Source of the DNA: Rhynchopus sp. YZ270_cl-10
Taxonomy: Eukaryota; Euglenozoa; Diplonemea; Diplonemida; Diplonemidae
DNA: 64,000 nucleotides
Assembly (NCBI GenBank): GCA_964035575.1
Contig: OZ037908.1
Coordinates: 1,116,001 to 1,180,000 of the forward strand
Reading direction: 5' to 3'
A program made the position numbers and the translations under genes. Each line of letters starts with the position of its first letter. The stretch's first letter is position 1. Shown here one piece after another: positions 10,925 to 23,100 of the stretch. A model generated the notes under the pieces. That model searched no databases and was not told the DNA's origin. It saw only the letters and a program-made list of their open reading frames with translations.

Positions 10925-11544
10925 CTTTTCTTTTTTTAGCACGCAAAATAGGTACAGTACCGGGCCCCCTCTTTTTTTTTTCTGGGGCGATATTTTGAGT
11001 CAGAACCCACCCTGTTCACAGGGTTGATTGTCGAGACAACAAAAAACGGATTTAATAAATCCCCCTCCTCACTCCCACATTTTTCCTTCACTCACGTCCC
11101 CCACCACCCTTCGCATGAGTCTCGCTCTTATCAGTTCTGTTCACAAAACCCACCATATAAACTTCCCATATCCAGCCAATGCTGAGGCGGTCTTCCGCCT
11201 TTTCACTCCAGAGGTCTCCTCGTAGTCTGTGTCCGGTTCCTGCTTTTCTTTTTGGGCGCCCGGTCTCGAGGTTGCCTGAGACGTCCTTAGCGACTTCTCG
11301 TTCACAAAACCACTAAACTTTCCATTATTCGCACGCACCGTTTTACCCAAAACACAACTAGGCACAATTCACGCCCTACTTCACCTGAACTGTGCCTATA
11401 TTAGGGCACACGGTCGGCACACTTACACACAATTAACACACAATTACACCTAAATTACTCTAAAACTTCCCATTATCCCCCACATCAAATCCGCATAATC
11501 ATCAGCGAACTCCGACAACAACAACAACAAACAACAACCAAACA
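10925..11544 (+). other. Upstream region of the MCUR1-like gene
   Basis: No clear gene. A 74-codon minus-strand frame (11141-11365) has no recognisable family. The last 150 bp become C/A-rich (repeated ACACAATTA and CAACAA) and probably hold the 5' untranslated region of the gene at 11545. Confidence 0.45.
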
Positions 11545-12561
11545 ATGCGAGCCTCGGGAATCCACCTTGCCAGAGCGACCACCACCACCACCACCACTAC
11601 CAACGTCTCCGCTCCCCCCTTCGCTGCCACATGCACCCAACGCAGATGGTTTTCCTTGGGAGACCGGACCTTAGGCCATCACGACGGGTTGCCTTCTCCT
11701 TCTTCCTCTTCCCCCACTTCCATCTCCTCGTTCACCGCGACGCCCTACGCACAGAAGCGTTATGTGTCCATCGGCGAGCCTTCTCGTGATTATCGTGACG
11801 CCACTCCAACGAATGCACACCACGACAGCCGTATGCATGCCCCCAGATTCGAGACGCAGTCCGAACCCGTGCAAACACAGAGCCACGAAGACAAGCCCCC
11901 GCTCTTCGACACCTTTGAAGCAAGCAAAGAGCTGCAGACCCATGGCTTGGATAAGAGGCAGAGCGAAGCGATCATGAAGCTTTTGGATCGCACCGTGAAG
12001 GAGGTGTCTGCGCGGATGGGGAAGGAGTTCATCACACGCACCTCTTATGGTGGGGACCTGCAACGGCAATGGCAGGAATTGGAGCAGATGCGCAGAAACA
12101 TCCTAATTATGGAAAAAACCGAGATTTTTACCCTCAGAAACGAGCTGGAAAGGGCGAAATCGGAGCTGCAAAACCAAAGACTGGTTTTGGACCGGGAGCT
12201 AGCGAAGGTTGAGAACGGCCAGAAATTGGACATCTCCTTTTTGAAATCTCATGTAACAAGCGAGCTGCTCAAGGTCTCGGAGAAGCTGGAGCTCTCAACC
12301 GAGAGCGAAATCAGTCGTTCCGAGCACCACTTTGCCGGCGAGATCAAGAAGCACATTGCCGAGGTCAAACTCGACGCCTACAAATCAGTGGTTGCTCTCA
12401 TCTTCGCTGTCGGCACGCTTGCCATGACTTACATTCGTTTCTTCCCCCCAAAGGACGCACCCTCAAATCAGCCTCCTCAGGTCCCCGTGGTCCTCCCCAT
12501 GCAACAGTCACCCACCATATTAATGGAGAACACAAGCCAAACAAAGAAGAAGTCAATATGA
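11545..12561 (+). CDS. MCUR1/CCDC90 (DUF1640) family mitochondrial membrane protein
   Basis: The 338-residue product fits the CCDC90/MCUR1 family, mitochondrial inner-membrane coiled-coil proteins that in animals act with the calcium uniporter or in respiratory assembly. The first ~110 residues are rich in R, S, T and P with a run of eight T, like a long mitochondrial presequence. The family core starts near residue 122 with FDTFEASKELQTHGLDKRQ, where family members carry the 'F(D)T...L...GF...QAE' helix, and continues as a heptad-rich coiled coil to about 270. A single membrane helix follows at about 281-300 (VVALIFAVGTLAMTY), with a 38-residue tail ending in KKK. The C-tail is longer than usual for the family. 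The start is the first ATG after a CAACAA-rich leader. The family is assigned confidently; the specific partner is not. Confidence 0.85.
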   Translation: MRASGIHLARATTTTTTTTNVSAPPFAATCTQRRWFSLGDRTLGHHDGLPSPSSSSPTSISSFTATPYAQKRYVSIGEPSRDYRDATPTNAHHDSRMHAPRFETQSEPVQTQSHEDKPPLFDTFEASKELQTHGLDKRQSEAIMKLLDRTVKEVSARMGKEFITRTSYGGDLQRQWQELEQMRRNILIMEKTEIFTLRNELERAKSELQNQRLVLDRELAKVENGQKLDISFLKSHVTSELLKVSEKLELSTESEISRSEHHFAGEIKKHIAEVKLDAYKSVVALIFAVGTLAMTYIRFFPPKDAPSNQPPQVPVVLPMQQSPTILMENTSQTKKKSI

Positions 12562-13730
12562 AGCGGAGAGAGAGAGAGAGAGAGAGGAAGAGAACTGAAT
12601 GTGATTGAACGATGATGTATTTTGCGTTTGGGTGGGGGGTGATGGTCGGATGCAGGGTGAAACGTGAAATGACGTTTTATTCTGTGTGTGTGTGTCTCAG
12701 TGTAGAAATATGTAAGATGAACGCTTCTTCGTCTTTTTTTGCAAAAAAATTCTATGGGGTTTTCATTTTTTTCATAGCAAAAAAAAAAAAAAAAAACGTT
12801 TTTTTAGTGGGGCGGTCCCAAGTGGGGTATTTGTATTTTGTATTTATATGTGCTATAACCATCGTTACGAAAAAATGTTTTTTTTTACAAATCCGTCTAA
12901 CCTTTTACGTTGTTTTCAACGGGAAAACAAAAAACAAAACAAAATATTTTTTTTTCCAAACTGTGTTAAGTGTCCAGTTTGTCCGCTGGGTGTCCGGTAG
13001 CGCTCCGGTGCTTGCACGTTCGCGTTTTTTTTCTCTTCTAACAACAACAACACAGCTACGTGTCCAAAGCTATCTGCCCAAGCATAGCATTGTTTTGTTG
13101 CTTTCAACTGTGATCAGTTTTTTTCTTTTTCTGTTGTTTTTCTTTATTTCGTTTTCATTTTGTTTTTCTTCGCCTTTTTTTTTTTTTTGCCTTTTTTTAG
13201 TTTCATGCATATTGCAAGAAGTCTGGCCTGGGCGCACTCCCACTCCTCTCCTGCTATTTGCTGTGTTTTTTTTTCTTCATTTTCGTTATTTCCCCCCCTC
13301 CCCCAGAAGAAGCAACCGCCTTGCACCCGAAGGTGTGTTCTTCTTTTCTGCAACCGTACCCTGACTGGTACCACATTGTGTGGCCACCTAACCTCTGTGT
13401 GTGTCTGGGTTTTTGGGTGGTTTTTTTTTTTGCCCACAAACGCCCTGCCCTGCCAGTTTCTGACAGAATCTCGTTTTCCAGTAGGCGTGAGGTGCGCGCA
13501 CAGGAGATGTTCACCTGGTGTGGACATTGCAACTTGGTTCTAGGCATCGTTTTCTCCCATCGTCTTCAAGTCATACCCTGCGTAGGTACGGCGTAATAGC
13601 GAGAGGCCACAGGTATTTAAGGTTCAAAGTTATTTCAGTTTTTTCAGTTTTTTCTTTCTCTACTCGTAAGTGAGTTATTTTACCCGGGGAGTCCACCACA
13701 CAACAGCAGACAACACAGAGACACAAAACA
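12562..13730. other. Spacer: GA microsatellite and T-rich low complexity
   Basis: A (GA)n run at 12565-12587 directly follows the stop codon. The rest is dominated by T and A runs. A 250-codon forward frame (12612-13364) is F/L-rich low complexity and not a credible protein. 13620-13730 is pyrimidine-rich and leads into the next gene. Confidence 0.55.
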
Positions 13731-14549
13731 ATGGAGCTGTGCGTAAAGACCTTTGACGACGAGACGTACGTGATTGAGGTGGGTGTGGACGACACAGCTG
13801 CGGTCATGCGGCGGAAGGTGGCGTCTGCAGTGGGGTTGCCTGAAGACGGCTTCCACATGAGGTTCGGAGGGGAAGCGCTGGGAGCAGGAGCGGACATGGC
13901 ACAGCTGAGTGTTGGGGACACAGTTGAGTTGACGAAAACGGAGAGGTACGATATAGTAGCAGCGCTTCACGCATTGGGTGAGACCGACATCACAGCAGAG
14001 CGGCTCGATACTGTGGAGGATCCTGAGGTGGCGTGTTTGCTTCTGCAGGCGGGGGTTGCGACTGTCATTCCAGATAAGTTCTTGACAGAAGGATCCTTCA
14101 CCGAAATTGACCTGGGTGTTGAGTTGCCTGTTACTATGGTTGGAAAAAGCTTTCTTTTTAGCTGCGCCTCGTTGACAACAGTCAATCTCTCAGGGTTGTG
14201 CAATGTCACGGAGATCGGTCGCTACTTTCTTGCTGGGTGTAACTCGTTGACAACTGTGGACCTCTCAGGGTTGTGCAACGTCACATCAATCAGTTGCTTC
14301 TTTCTCAATGGGTGCACCTCGTTGACAGCAATCGACTTCTCAGGGTTGCGCAATGTCGTGCATATCGATGAGTACTTTCTTCTGTCCTGCACCTCGTTGA
14401 CAACACTCGATCTGTCAGCGTTGTGCAATGTCAAGAATGTTGGTCGTTATTTTATTGAGTACTGCACCTCGTTGAGAACAGTCAAATCCTCAACCTGCAG
14501 CAAGGTTCTGACTCATGCGATCGAGGAAACTGGGCTACTGGACATTTGA
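13731..14549 (+). CDS. Ubiquitin-like header plus LRR protein, copy 1
   Basis: The product has 272 residues. Residues 1-70 form a ubiquitin-like beta-grasp: MELCVKTFDDETYVIEVGVD lines up with the start of ubiquitin, and MRFGGEALGAG with its LIFAGKQLEDG segment. No C-terminal Gly-Gly follows, so it is not a processed modifier. A linker (about 71-115, with PEVACLLLQAGV) precedes 25-residue leucine-rich repeats of the type SLTTVDLSGLCNVTxIGxxF plus LxxCT. There are four good repeats, a degenerate first one, and a cap ending VLTHAIEE. The repeats resemble the BspA/TpLRR class but are two residues longer. No signal peptide or membrane helix is seen, so it is probably intracellular. Function unknown. 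No intron is evident. Confidence 0.85.
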   Translation: MELCVKTFDDETYVIEVGVDDTAAVMRRKVASAVGLPEDGFHMRFGGEALGAGADMAQLSVGDTVELTKTERYDIVAALHALGETDITAERLDTVEDPEVACLLLQAGVATVIPDKFLTEGSFTEIDLGVELPVTMVGKSFLFSCASLTTVNLSGLCNVTEIGRYFLAGCNSLTTVDLSGLCNVTSISCFFLNGCTSLTAIDFSGLRNVVHIDEYFLLSCTSLTTLDLSALCNVKNVGRYFIEYCTSLRTVKSSTCSKVLTHAIEETGLLDI

Positions 14550-15268
14550 GTAACCTGGCACAACGTAGGACACAAAATAAAGTAGCAAAAGCAAAAGCAA
14601 AGCAAAACAAAACAAACTTTCAATCCCCCTTCTCCTTCTCCTCCTCATCCTTCTGTTTCTCTTCACAATCAAACTTGTTTGAGCAGCTTTGCTGCGCATT
14701 AGGGGGTTCGGATAAAAAAGACAAATAATAGCGACAATTTCTGATTGATTTTTTCGGCTACTTACGGTAAGGGTTGGAAGGGGGACCGGGAATAAACAAC
14801 ACATTCAACCTTCATCAGGATTTTCAAATGTTTGATTCCGTAGTCGGTGTGTTCCTCCTCCCCCGTACGTTTTACTTCACAGTGGGCTTGTTTTTGGTTA
14901 GGGGGGGGTTTTTCTCCCGGTATCACTTGTGGTACAGTTTTCATGGATAGACTTGAAAAGGGGCAGCGCACAGGTGGTTCCGTGTCTTGTTTTTCCACAG
15001 AACCGACACGTGTGGCGTGTCCCCCAAACAACAAAAAAGCAAATGAATAAAAAATGTTGAAAGGAAAAAGGAAGAACAAAACAGTGTGGTGTACAACAGG
15101 GACTATAAAAGCAACGCATACTTGTTTGACTTTGAGCTTCCGTACTGTAGTTTCTGATGGTGCAGTGTACACAGTCTCCGAGGAAGGGGTGCGTAGGGGT
15201 GCTTTCGTTCTTCACCTCGTGCCCACCACAACACACCACAACAGCAGACAACAGAGAGAGAGGTAACA
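14550..15268. other. Spacer between two LRR genes, with dispersed repeats
   Basis: At 14580-14625 an A/C-rich stretch (AGTAGCAAAAGCAAAAGC and ACAAACTTTCAATCCCC) matches 63925-63965 near the window end. At about 14930-15060 a segment with CAGGTGGTTCCGT and GTGTCCCCCAAACAAC matches 60610-60690 in diverged form. The last ~90 bp (GAAGGGGTGCGTAGGGGTGC through the ATG) are almost the same as those before the LRR gene at 52767. Confidence 0.6.
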
Positions 15269-16105
15269 ATGGAGCTGTGCGTAAAGACCTTTGACGACGA
15301 GACGTACGTGATTGAGGTGGGTGTGGACGACACAGCTGCGGTCATGCGGCGGAAGGTGGCGTCTGCAGTGGGGTTGCCTGAAGACGGCTTCCACATGAGG
15401 TTCGGAGGGGAAGCGCTGGGAGCAGGAGCGGACATGGCACAGCTGAGTGTTGGGGACACAATTGAGTTGACGAAAACGGAGAGGTACGATATAGTAGCAG
15501 CGCTTCACGCATTGGGTGAGACCGACATCACAGCAGAGCGGCTGGAGCAGGTGAAGCGCGTTCCTGATTTGAATCCTGAGGTGGCGTGTTTGCTTCTGCA
15601 GGCGGGGGTTGTGACGGTCATTCCGAGAGAGTTCTTGCAAGCAGTACCCTTCACCGAACTTGACCTGAGTGTTGAGTTGCCTGTTACTGAGGTCGGAAAC
15701 AGCTTTCTCCAAGTCTGCACCTCGTTGACAAGAATCGACCTGTCAGGGTTGTGCAATGTTACGCTGATAGGTGACCGCTTTCTGCAATGGTGTACGTCGT
15801 TGACAGCCGTCGACCTTTCAGGGTTGTGCAACGTCACGCAGGTTGGGGAGGGGTTTCTTCGGGGGTGCGCGTTATTGTTAGCAATCGACCTGTCAGGGTT
15901 GCGCGTTCTCAACCAAATCGGCAAGCACTTTCTTGGAAACTGCACCTCGTTGACAACAATCAACTTCTCAGGGTTGTGCATGGTAACCCTGATTGGGGAG
16001 CACTTTCTTGAGGACTGCACATCATTGACGCGAATTGAATCCTCAGCCTGCAGCGAAGTTCTGACTCATGCGATCAAGGCTGCTGCGCACGGCACCGATG
16101 AGTGA
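15269..16105 (+). CDS. Ubiquitin-like header plus LRR protein, copy 2
   Basis: The product has 278 residues and the same plan as the gene at 13731. The header's first ~297 bases differ from copy 1 at only about one position by eye (V to I near residue 67). The linker carries a short insert (EQVKRVPDLN) before PEVACLLLQAGV. Four good 25-residue repeats follow, less uniform than in the other copies (one reads LLLAIDLSGLRVLNQIGKHF), and then the same C-terminal cap as copy 1 (VLTHAIKAA). The shared cap and 720-bp spacing suggest a tandem duplicate of copy 1. No signal peptide; function unknown. Confidence 0.85.
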   Translation: MELCVKTFDDETYVIEVGVDDTAAVMRRKVASAVGLPEDGFHMRFGGEALGAGADMAQLSVGDTIELTKTERYDIVAALHALGETDITAERLEQVKRVPDLNPEVACLLLQAGVVTVIPREFLQAVPFTELDLSVELPVTEVGNSFLQVCTSLTRIDLSGLCNVTLIGDRFLQWCTSLTAVDLSGLCNVTQVGEGFLRGCALLLAIDLSGLRVLNQIGKHFLGNCTSLTTINFSGLCMVTLIGEHFLEDCTSLTRIESSACSEVLTHAIKAAAHGTDE

Positions 16106-17135
16106 CAGAGCATGCACAAGCAAGAATACCGTCACACAGCGTCACTCCTTTACAAAATGAGGCCTCTCCGGGAAAAGAGACCCCAAAGCACTTCGCATTT
16201 CACGCGAAGTGCGTGAGTCCCCACACACGCTTTTCTGCTTTGTTCTTTTTTTTGATGTGAGAGGCACATTCCTCTTTGACACATTTTTCAACGCTACACC
16301 CGAACAAGCAACAATAATATAATGGACTGGTCCATCTGTTACCGAGACCATCGCATCAGATGGCTGGTTTTTTTAGAAAAAATTGTTACCACTCTTCATG
16401 TCCGACATCACCTTCATCATTTGCACCCCTCTAGCCTGTCCGGGGGAATGCAACGTCACAGGGACTGTGTACCGCACGGTGCGAAAGTGCAGTGTGGGTA
16501 CGTATGCATCACGCATGTCTGCGCAGTTATGGAGTAACGACGTATTTTTATATACGTCGTCCTTCAGATGTGGCATGGGCGAACAGCATACCCCGAACAC
16601 CCTCCCTCTGTCCCTGTATCTGTTTTCTGCGAGAGTTCGTCTTTTCTGAAAAAAATCGGAAATGAATCTTAAGGAAATCCCAGACATTCCCTTGCCTTTT
16701 TCTTTTTTTGTGTATTTTTTTGTACGTTGTGTACAGACCATATGAGGAACGCATGAACAATGTGAATTCACTCCTTGACTCACACCCCAACCCACCCTTT
16801 GCACCCTTTTAAGACGAAATTTATTCATTTTACTCTAAAAAAACCCCCCAAACGCACCTATTTTCCTACACGACTCCCTTCAAGGGCTCCTCTCTTTCCT
16901 GCCCTAACACCCACTCCCCACACCACATCACAGCGTCGCTTCTCGGATTATTGCGCACACTAGTCATCAACATCACATCACATCACACCAGTGGGCTATA
17001 CTCCGTTCAGGCGTTACCCACTCTAAATCTGTTGTCAAACCACATCACATCACAACGGTCATATTCTGCGCAAGAATTACACTCACTGGAGGAATCAACC
17101 ACCACACGACACCACCCAGCAGGGAGACGGCAGCC
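16106..17135. other. Spacer with hairpins upstream of the giant gene
   Basis: Perfect hairpins are seen at 16191-16215 (GCACTTCGC and GCGAAGTGC) and about 16536-16562 (ACGACGTAT and ATACGTCGT). A stem-loop-family variant (GATGTGAGAGGCACATTC) lies at 16254-16271. From 16950 on, CATCACATCACA repeats lead into the start of the gene at 17136. No gene recognised; the overlapping frames near 16383-16828 lack any family signal. Confidence 0.5.
17057..17087 (+). promoter_or_regulatory. Conserved leader motif, copy 1
   Basis: GGTCATATTCTGCGCAAGAA followed by TTACACTCACT lies about 50 bp before the start codon of the giant gene. A copy matching at about 29 of 31 positions lies at 46159-46189, shortly before the second exon of the thioredoxin-like gene. 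ATTCT and AGAAT can pair around GCGCA. It may be a leader or promoter element, or the end of a dispersed repeat. Confidence 0.4.
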
Positions 17136-20100
17136 ATGCCACCTCTACACACCACAGTGCCCCGAATGCGAAAACGAAGGCAGGAGCGTGGGCACGCAAA
17201 GGTGAGGTGCACTCCCTACCGCCTCCTGCTGCTTCCCTTGCTGTTCTGCATCCCCCTGTGCAGTGCGGCAGGGACACGGACTGCTTCGAGGACATTGTCA
17301 CACAGTGCGTCTGAATCCCAAAGCGTGACGATCCCCACAGCGACACGCTCGCGGTCGTTGTCCGCGTCGTTGTCGCCGTCTTATTCGCATACGATTCCGA
17401 CAGCGTCTCCAACGTTTTCGGTGACGCTGCCGACAGGGACTATCTCGAGTTCTTTGACGATGCCGACGGGGTCGGTCTCGATGTCGCTTCCGTCGGGCAC
17501 AGCATCGTACTCTAGGTCCCGGACGGTGTCGAAGTCGCCGACGTTTTCAAAGACAGGTTCGCGCTCCTATTCGAAGAGTCTCTCGAAGACAGGGACAACG
17601 TCGTTCACGCTCCCGACAGCGTCGTCGTCCTCGACGATGTCGCTGCCTACTGGGACAGCAACGATATCGCGCTCGGGGACGTTCACCTTCACGATGCCCA
17701 CGCCGTCGGTGTCGCGCACAACCACAATGACGTCATCCAAAACAGGCACGCACACCGTGTCGCGTTCGCAGTCCCTCACCCTCTCGCTCCCGACAGCGAC
17801 AATGACGTACTCCGGCACAGAGACCTCGACCATCACACTGACCATCCCCACCGCGACGGTGACGCATACGCTGACTGGGAGTCTTACCGTTACGTTCACA
17901 CTGCCGACAATGACAGGTGTGTTGCCACTCCCTTAATGTTTATTCTTTTTCCCGGTGTAAGTGCAGAAGTGTTTCACCCCAAAAAAACCTTCCAGAAAAC
18001 CTCGGGAAACTCATAATTTATTTCACTCGATTCATATTTTTTCCGTCCCGGGTTGCGTTAAATGGCGATTCTCGCTAGATGACGTACAAAAACCCAAAAT
18101 AAAAACCAACACAGAAACCGACACGCTGTCCATCTCGCACACCGAGACCATGACGCAGACGCACTCCTTCGGCTCCGTCGCCGCGCAGATCCTCATCGAG
18201 AGCTTCACACCGAGCCTGAAGGACTTCCCCAACGTTGTGACTGTCTCCTCTCTTGCCGGTGTCAACTACATCGGCACCTCATCTGTGAGCACCATGGTGT
18301 TTGTCCTCAAGGGTGCACGCCTGACCACATGGCAGGGTCTTGGGCAGAACTTTGCGCCTACTGAGTGGGACCGCTACAACTGCACGAATACGTACCTCAA
18401 CAACGATGTCAGCGTCGTCAAATGCAGTTTATACTGGTTTCCCAGCACATACGTCTTCAACCTTGAATACTCCACTGCCTTCAGCATCATGACTGGGCAT
18501 CTTTACTACGGTGCGTTGGGATATGAGTACGCTTGCGGGCAAATGGCGTGCAGGACGTACCCGACCATCAAACAGATTAGCGGCTGTTTCACCGCAGGCA
18601 GCGGCACCTTTGGGTGCAATCCTTTCAACGGGAACAGCCTTCTCCTCAACCTCACGGCAAAGCACATCTATCCAGCGATGGACCCAATTCTCTACTTTGG
18701 CGACGAACCCGCTGTGGTGTGCATGTACTACGAACAGCAGGCGTTCAAAGAAAGCAGCATCGCGTGGGAGTGGGGGAACATCACCGGAACACATTACAAA
18801 GAGAATTATGTGCGTTGTGTGCCCGAGACGCTGCACGTCATGCAACGGGAGGAGTCGTCCCTGCGGCTGCACATCCAAGGAAAGCTGCACCCATTGCACA
18901 GTTATGGACCGAACTCAACCGAGATGATTCCAGAATTCGTCACACCGCAGGTAATCTTCGCGCCTGCAGTGACCTCGCTGTCGTGGAATGCTAGCTACTA
19001 TCAATATGATATATCAACCCGGACCACGAAAAACGCGCAGTCCGGTGAACAGCTTCGCACCGGGAGTGGCTGGTGTGTGTCCTCCGGGAATGGTCTGCAC
19101 TGCTTCCGCCCGAATGCGCTTCTGTTGCGTCTGCACGGCTGGAACCTCGGTGCCTTCTGCACAGCGCAGAGCTGTCTCCCGAAGGTGGTCGCCGTTGGTG
19201 CCGCAGCGTACCTCCCTACCTTCGCAGAGCCGGTGCACAGCATCAGCAACAACGAGATTGCGGTGGTCCTCACGTCGGAGATCGCCTCCGGACACTCAGG
19301 GGAATTTGTTGTCACCATCCAGTCCGCGACGGGCCTGCAGGCCTACAGCAACGTGACCCTCGCCATCTCCCACCCCCCCGTCATCTTCTCCTATCTCTGC
19401 ACCGACAACTACACGCAATCCAATGAGGACCCGAACCGTGGAGGCATTGAGTGCTCGGTGCCTGGGGGGTTCACCTTTTATGGCGACGGGTTTGATGCGA
19501 GCACGGAGTACATGGTGACCTTCGTGCCCACCTCGACACACCCGGACTACACGACGGACGCGACGCTGGGCCCGCAGCTGAACGTCACCTGCGATGTGGT
19601 GGAGGTGCTGCCCTCTCGGCTGCGCTGTGAGATCGACAACACATACCTGAAGAACGACTACCGCCTGGGGACACCGGAGGAGCTCTACTCCATCGTCGGG
19701 GGGACGGGGCGGGGGAACTACACAATTGTTGTCACCGAAAACGGCGTGCTCCGCGCAGACTTCCGCACAAACGAGGACGGCGACAATGTCATCCTCTACT
19801 CACCCCCTGCCCTTCTCAGCGTCACCGGCTGCAACGCCGACGGCCCTGCCGCCGTCTCACAACACTGCGACGGCACACAAGACGTAACCCTCCACGGCAA
19901 ACGCCTGCCCCCCACCGCCCTGCTTTACTACCAACGTACACAGATCCTCGAGAACCGCCTCGGCACACCCTTCCCATGGGCACCATGCGAGGTCTCCTGG
20001 GTATTCCCATACTACCGCACGCTGACCTGCAAGGTGCCCTACGCAAGGCGCATGCTTCCAGAGGTGCGCACCTTTAAGGTGGTCATAGAGGGGCGTGGCT

Positions 20101-23100
20101 ACGCCAGCGACCACGTCGTGGCACACTTCGATGCATCGCCGAATGTGTATTCTGTGGAAGGCTGTGCTGGGGATGGCAACGGAACGCAGTACTGCCACAG
20201 CTACGCAAACCGGCAGCATAACCGTGGTCGTGCCATTGTCTTCCGCGGGTCTGGATTTTATGGATATGGGAACCTCCGGTTTGGCTTCGGGCTGCACGAC
20301 TGTACTCATGCCTATGCTGTTAATGATAGCCTCGCGGTGTGCACACAATGGGCCGTTCTCACGCATGCACCCCTCAAACTCCCGGTGCGTGTTCAGCGTG
20401 GTCCTGAGCCTGCTTTCTATTCAGAGGCGTTGATAAACTTCAACCCGGTCCCATATGTTTCTAATGTTACCGGGTGTGATGATACCGGGAATGGAACCGC
20501 GTTTTGTGTCGCAGGGACGTATGCAGCGCCGATAGTGATCAGCGGAGGGAACTTCATGTGGCGCAACCTCCCCGTCAAGGTCTGGCTAGGTGAGGCACGG
20601 TGCAAGCTCTTCGACATCGTCGCAGACTCGACCATCGTCTGCACGCACTACCCCGATGCGAGGGGTTCCTTCCAGGTCGTCTCTGTGCAGGTGGGTGACG
20701 AAACGACGCCGTCCCTGCCAACGATGCAGCACCGTGTTCTCTCAGTCAGCTTCTCCTGTCCGCGGGTGAACGGTGTCATCTGCAATGGCAAAGGTGTGTG
20801 CGACGAAGCAGCAGGGGAGTGCGTCTGTTCGACCTCCTGGGACCCACAGCTCGGCTGTGCAGACTGCAAGAAGAACGTGTGGGGAGAGGACTGCGACAGG
20901 AGCTGTTCATGCAACACAAAGCGTGGTGGGATCTGCATCGACGGCTTCAACGGTACAGGGACCTGCGACTACTGCTTCCACGACCATTTTGGCCCTAACT
21001 GCAAAGAGTGTCCACGCCCCTACGGAGGGCCCGTCTGTGGAGGCCACGGTGTCTGCGACCAAGGCACCAACGGCACCGGTATCTGCAAATGTGACCACAT
21101 GGGGTGGGATGAATCCGAGTCCTGCGGCAACTGTTTCCGTACCGAATTTGGCCCAACCTGCAAAAGCACCTGCCCTGGAGGGGGAAACTGCAACGGCAAC
21201 GGGTTCTGCTCGTGGGGATACAATGGTACAGGGCTGTGCGAATGTGTTATAGAGTACGTCGGTGCGGACTGTTCCACGACGTGCCCAAGGACAGCCGCTG
21301 GTGCGTGGTGCAGTGGGCATGGGGAGTGTGTAGGTGCGCAGTGCATCTGCCACTCTGGTGTTGACTCTGGGTTTTGGACCGGCCAGAGCTGCGACACCTG
21401 TGCAGATGCGTGGAGTGGGAAGAACTGCGACATCCGCTGCCCGAAGAACAAGCACACCTGCTCGAACCGCGGGACGTGTTCCTCGGGGACGTGCCAATGC
21501 GAGGCTGCGTACTGTGGGGAGGACTGCTCGCTCACGACCGCGACCTGCGCAGCGGCCACCTGCGGAGCCTCCTTCCAGTGGGGCTCCAACTGCGAATTCC
21601 GCTGTCCAGGCACCGACACCACTGCCGTCACGGTCTGCACAGGCCACGGCCGCTGCGACTCTGGCCGCCTCGGCTCCGGTGCTTGCACCTGCGACGCACC
21701 CTACCAGGGCCTTGCCTGCGACAAGGACTGCTCCCTCTGCGTGCATGGGAACTGTGCACAGGACGGAACCTGCATATGTGAGTACGGCTATGCGGGGACG
21801 TGGTGCACAAAGCGCTGCCCCCTCGACGCCACGCACGGACTCTGCTTTGGCCGCGGCATCTGCGACTGGGGCAACACTGCGACGGGCAGCTGTCAGTGCA
21901 ACTCCGGCTATGCGGGCGCCGGCTGCCAGATTGAATGCACCGGTGGCGCGAGGCAGCCTTGCAGCGACAACGGTGAATGCCGCACTGTCGACGGCGGCTG
22001 CAACTGCTACCAAGAGCCCACCACTGCACGCGGTGCCTGGACAGGCCCGCTCTGCGACCGCTGCGTCACGCCCTACGTCCAGCCCTTCTGCAACGCGACC
22101 TGCCCGGGCCTGCTTGCGGACGGCGTCTCTGTGTGCTCAAGCAACGGTGTCTGCGACGAGGCGACGCTCCTCTGCCAATGCTTCCGGCACGACCAGTCAG
22201 GGCACTACACAGGCCTCGGGTGCGAACGCTGTGTCTCTGGGTACTACGGCGCACAGTGCAACATCCAATGCCCTGGGGGTGCCTGCAAGGCGTGCAGCGA
22301 GCACGGCGTCTGCAGCGACGGGAAGACTGGCGACGGGACCTGCACCTGCTTCTCCAACAGCACCCACGGCATGTGGTGGGGCGACCGCTGCGACAGCTGC
22401 ACGAGCGGACACTTTGGTGCGGAGTGCACAGGGACCTGCCCGGGGAAGGTGCTCAACAGTGGGCTATTCTGCTCTGGACGTGGTGTCTGCGACGACGGCC
22501 GCAGCGGCACCGGTGCCTGCGCCTGCTTCAACATCGTGGGCGAGTTCTGGGGTGGCGACGACTGCGGCACCTGCCAGACGAACTACTTCGGCCTCTCCTG
22601 CTCCTCCAAATGCCCTGAGGACGCTTCGTCGCTCACCTGCAGCGGCAACGGCGTCTGCGACGACGGTGTCGCCAGCTCCGGAACATGCCTCTGCCACTCA
22701 GGCTGGACCGGGCCCCTCTGCTCCGTCTCCTGCCCCTACAGCGAGAGCGGTGTCTGCGGCGGGCGTGGTACATGCATCGAAGCCTCCCCAGGCGTAGCCG
22801 CATGCGTCTGCTCCGCCACAGGCAACGGCCACTTTGCGAAGTCCTCCACCTCTCCGTGCTCCTCGTGTGAACGTGGCTGGTTTGGCCGTGAGTGCGACAA
22901 GCCCTGCCCCGGTGGCGCCGCCAACCCCTGCAACGGACGTGCCGCAGGCGACACCTGCCGAGAGGCCACTGGGGAGTGCATCTGTATCTCCGGCTGGGGT
23001 GGCACCTCTTGCGACCTGCAGTGCCCGGGTGGCGAGGTGTCGCCCTGCTCTGGCCGTGGCAGCTGTGTCTCTGCGAACTCCTCTGTGCTCTGCAACTGCC

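Noticed and set aside
12612-13364. 250-codon forward frame after the MCUR1-like gene
   Set aside because: Phe/Leu/Ser runs come from T-rich sequence; no leader, domain or codon pattern like the neighbours.
16373-16828. 151-codon minus-strand frame and its forward partner
   Set aside because: No recognisable family, homopolymer-derived residues and no support from neighbours.
20907-22013. 368-codon Ala/Val-rich minus-strand frame
   Set aside because: Its composition is what the complement of GC-rich Cys/Gly EGF codons gives.
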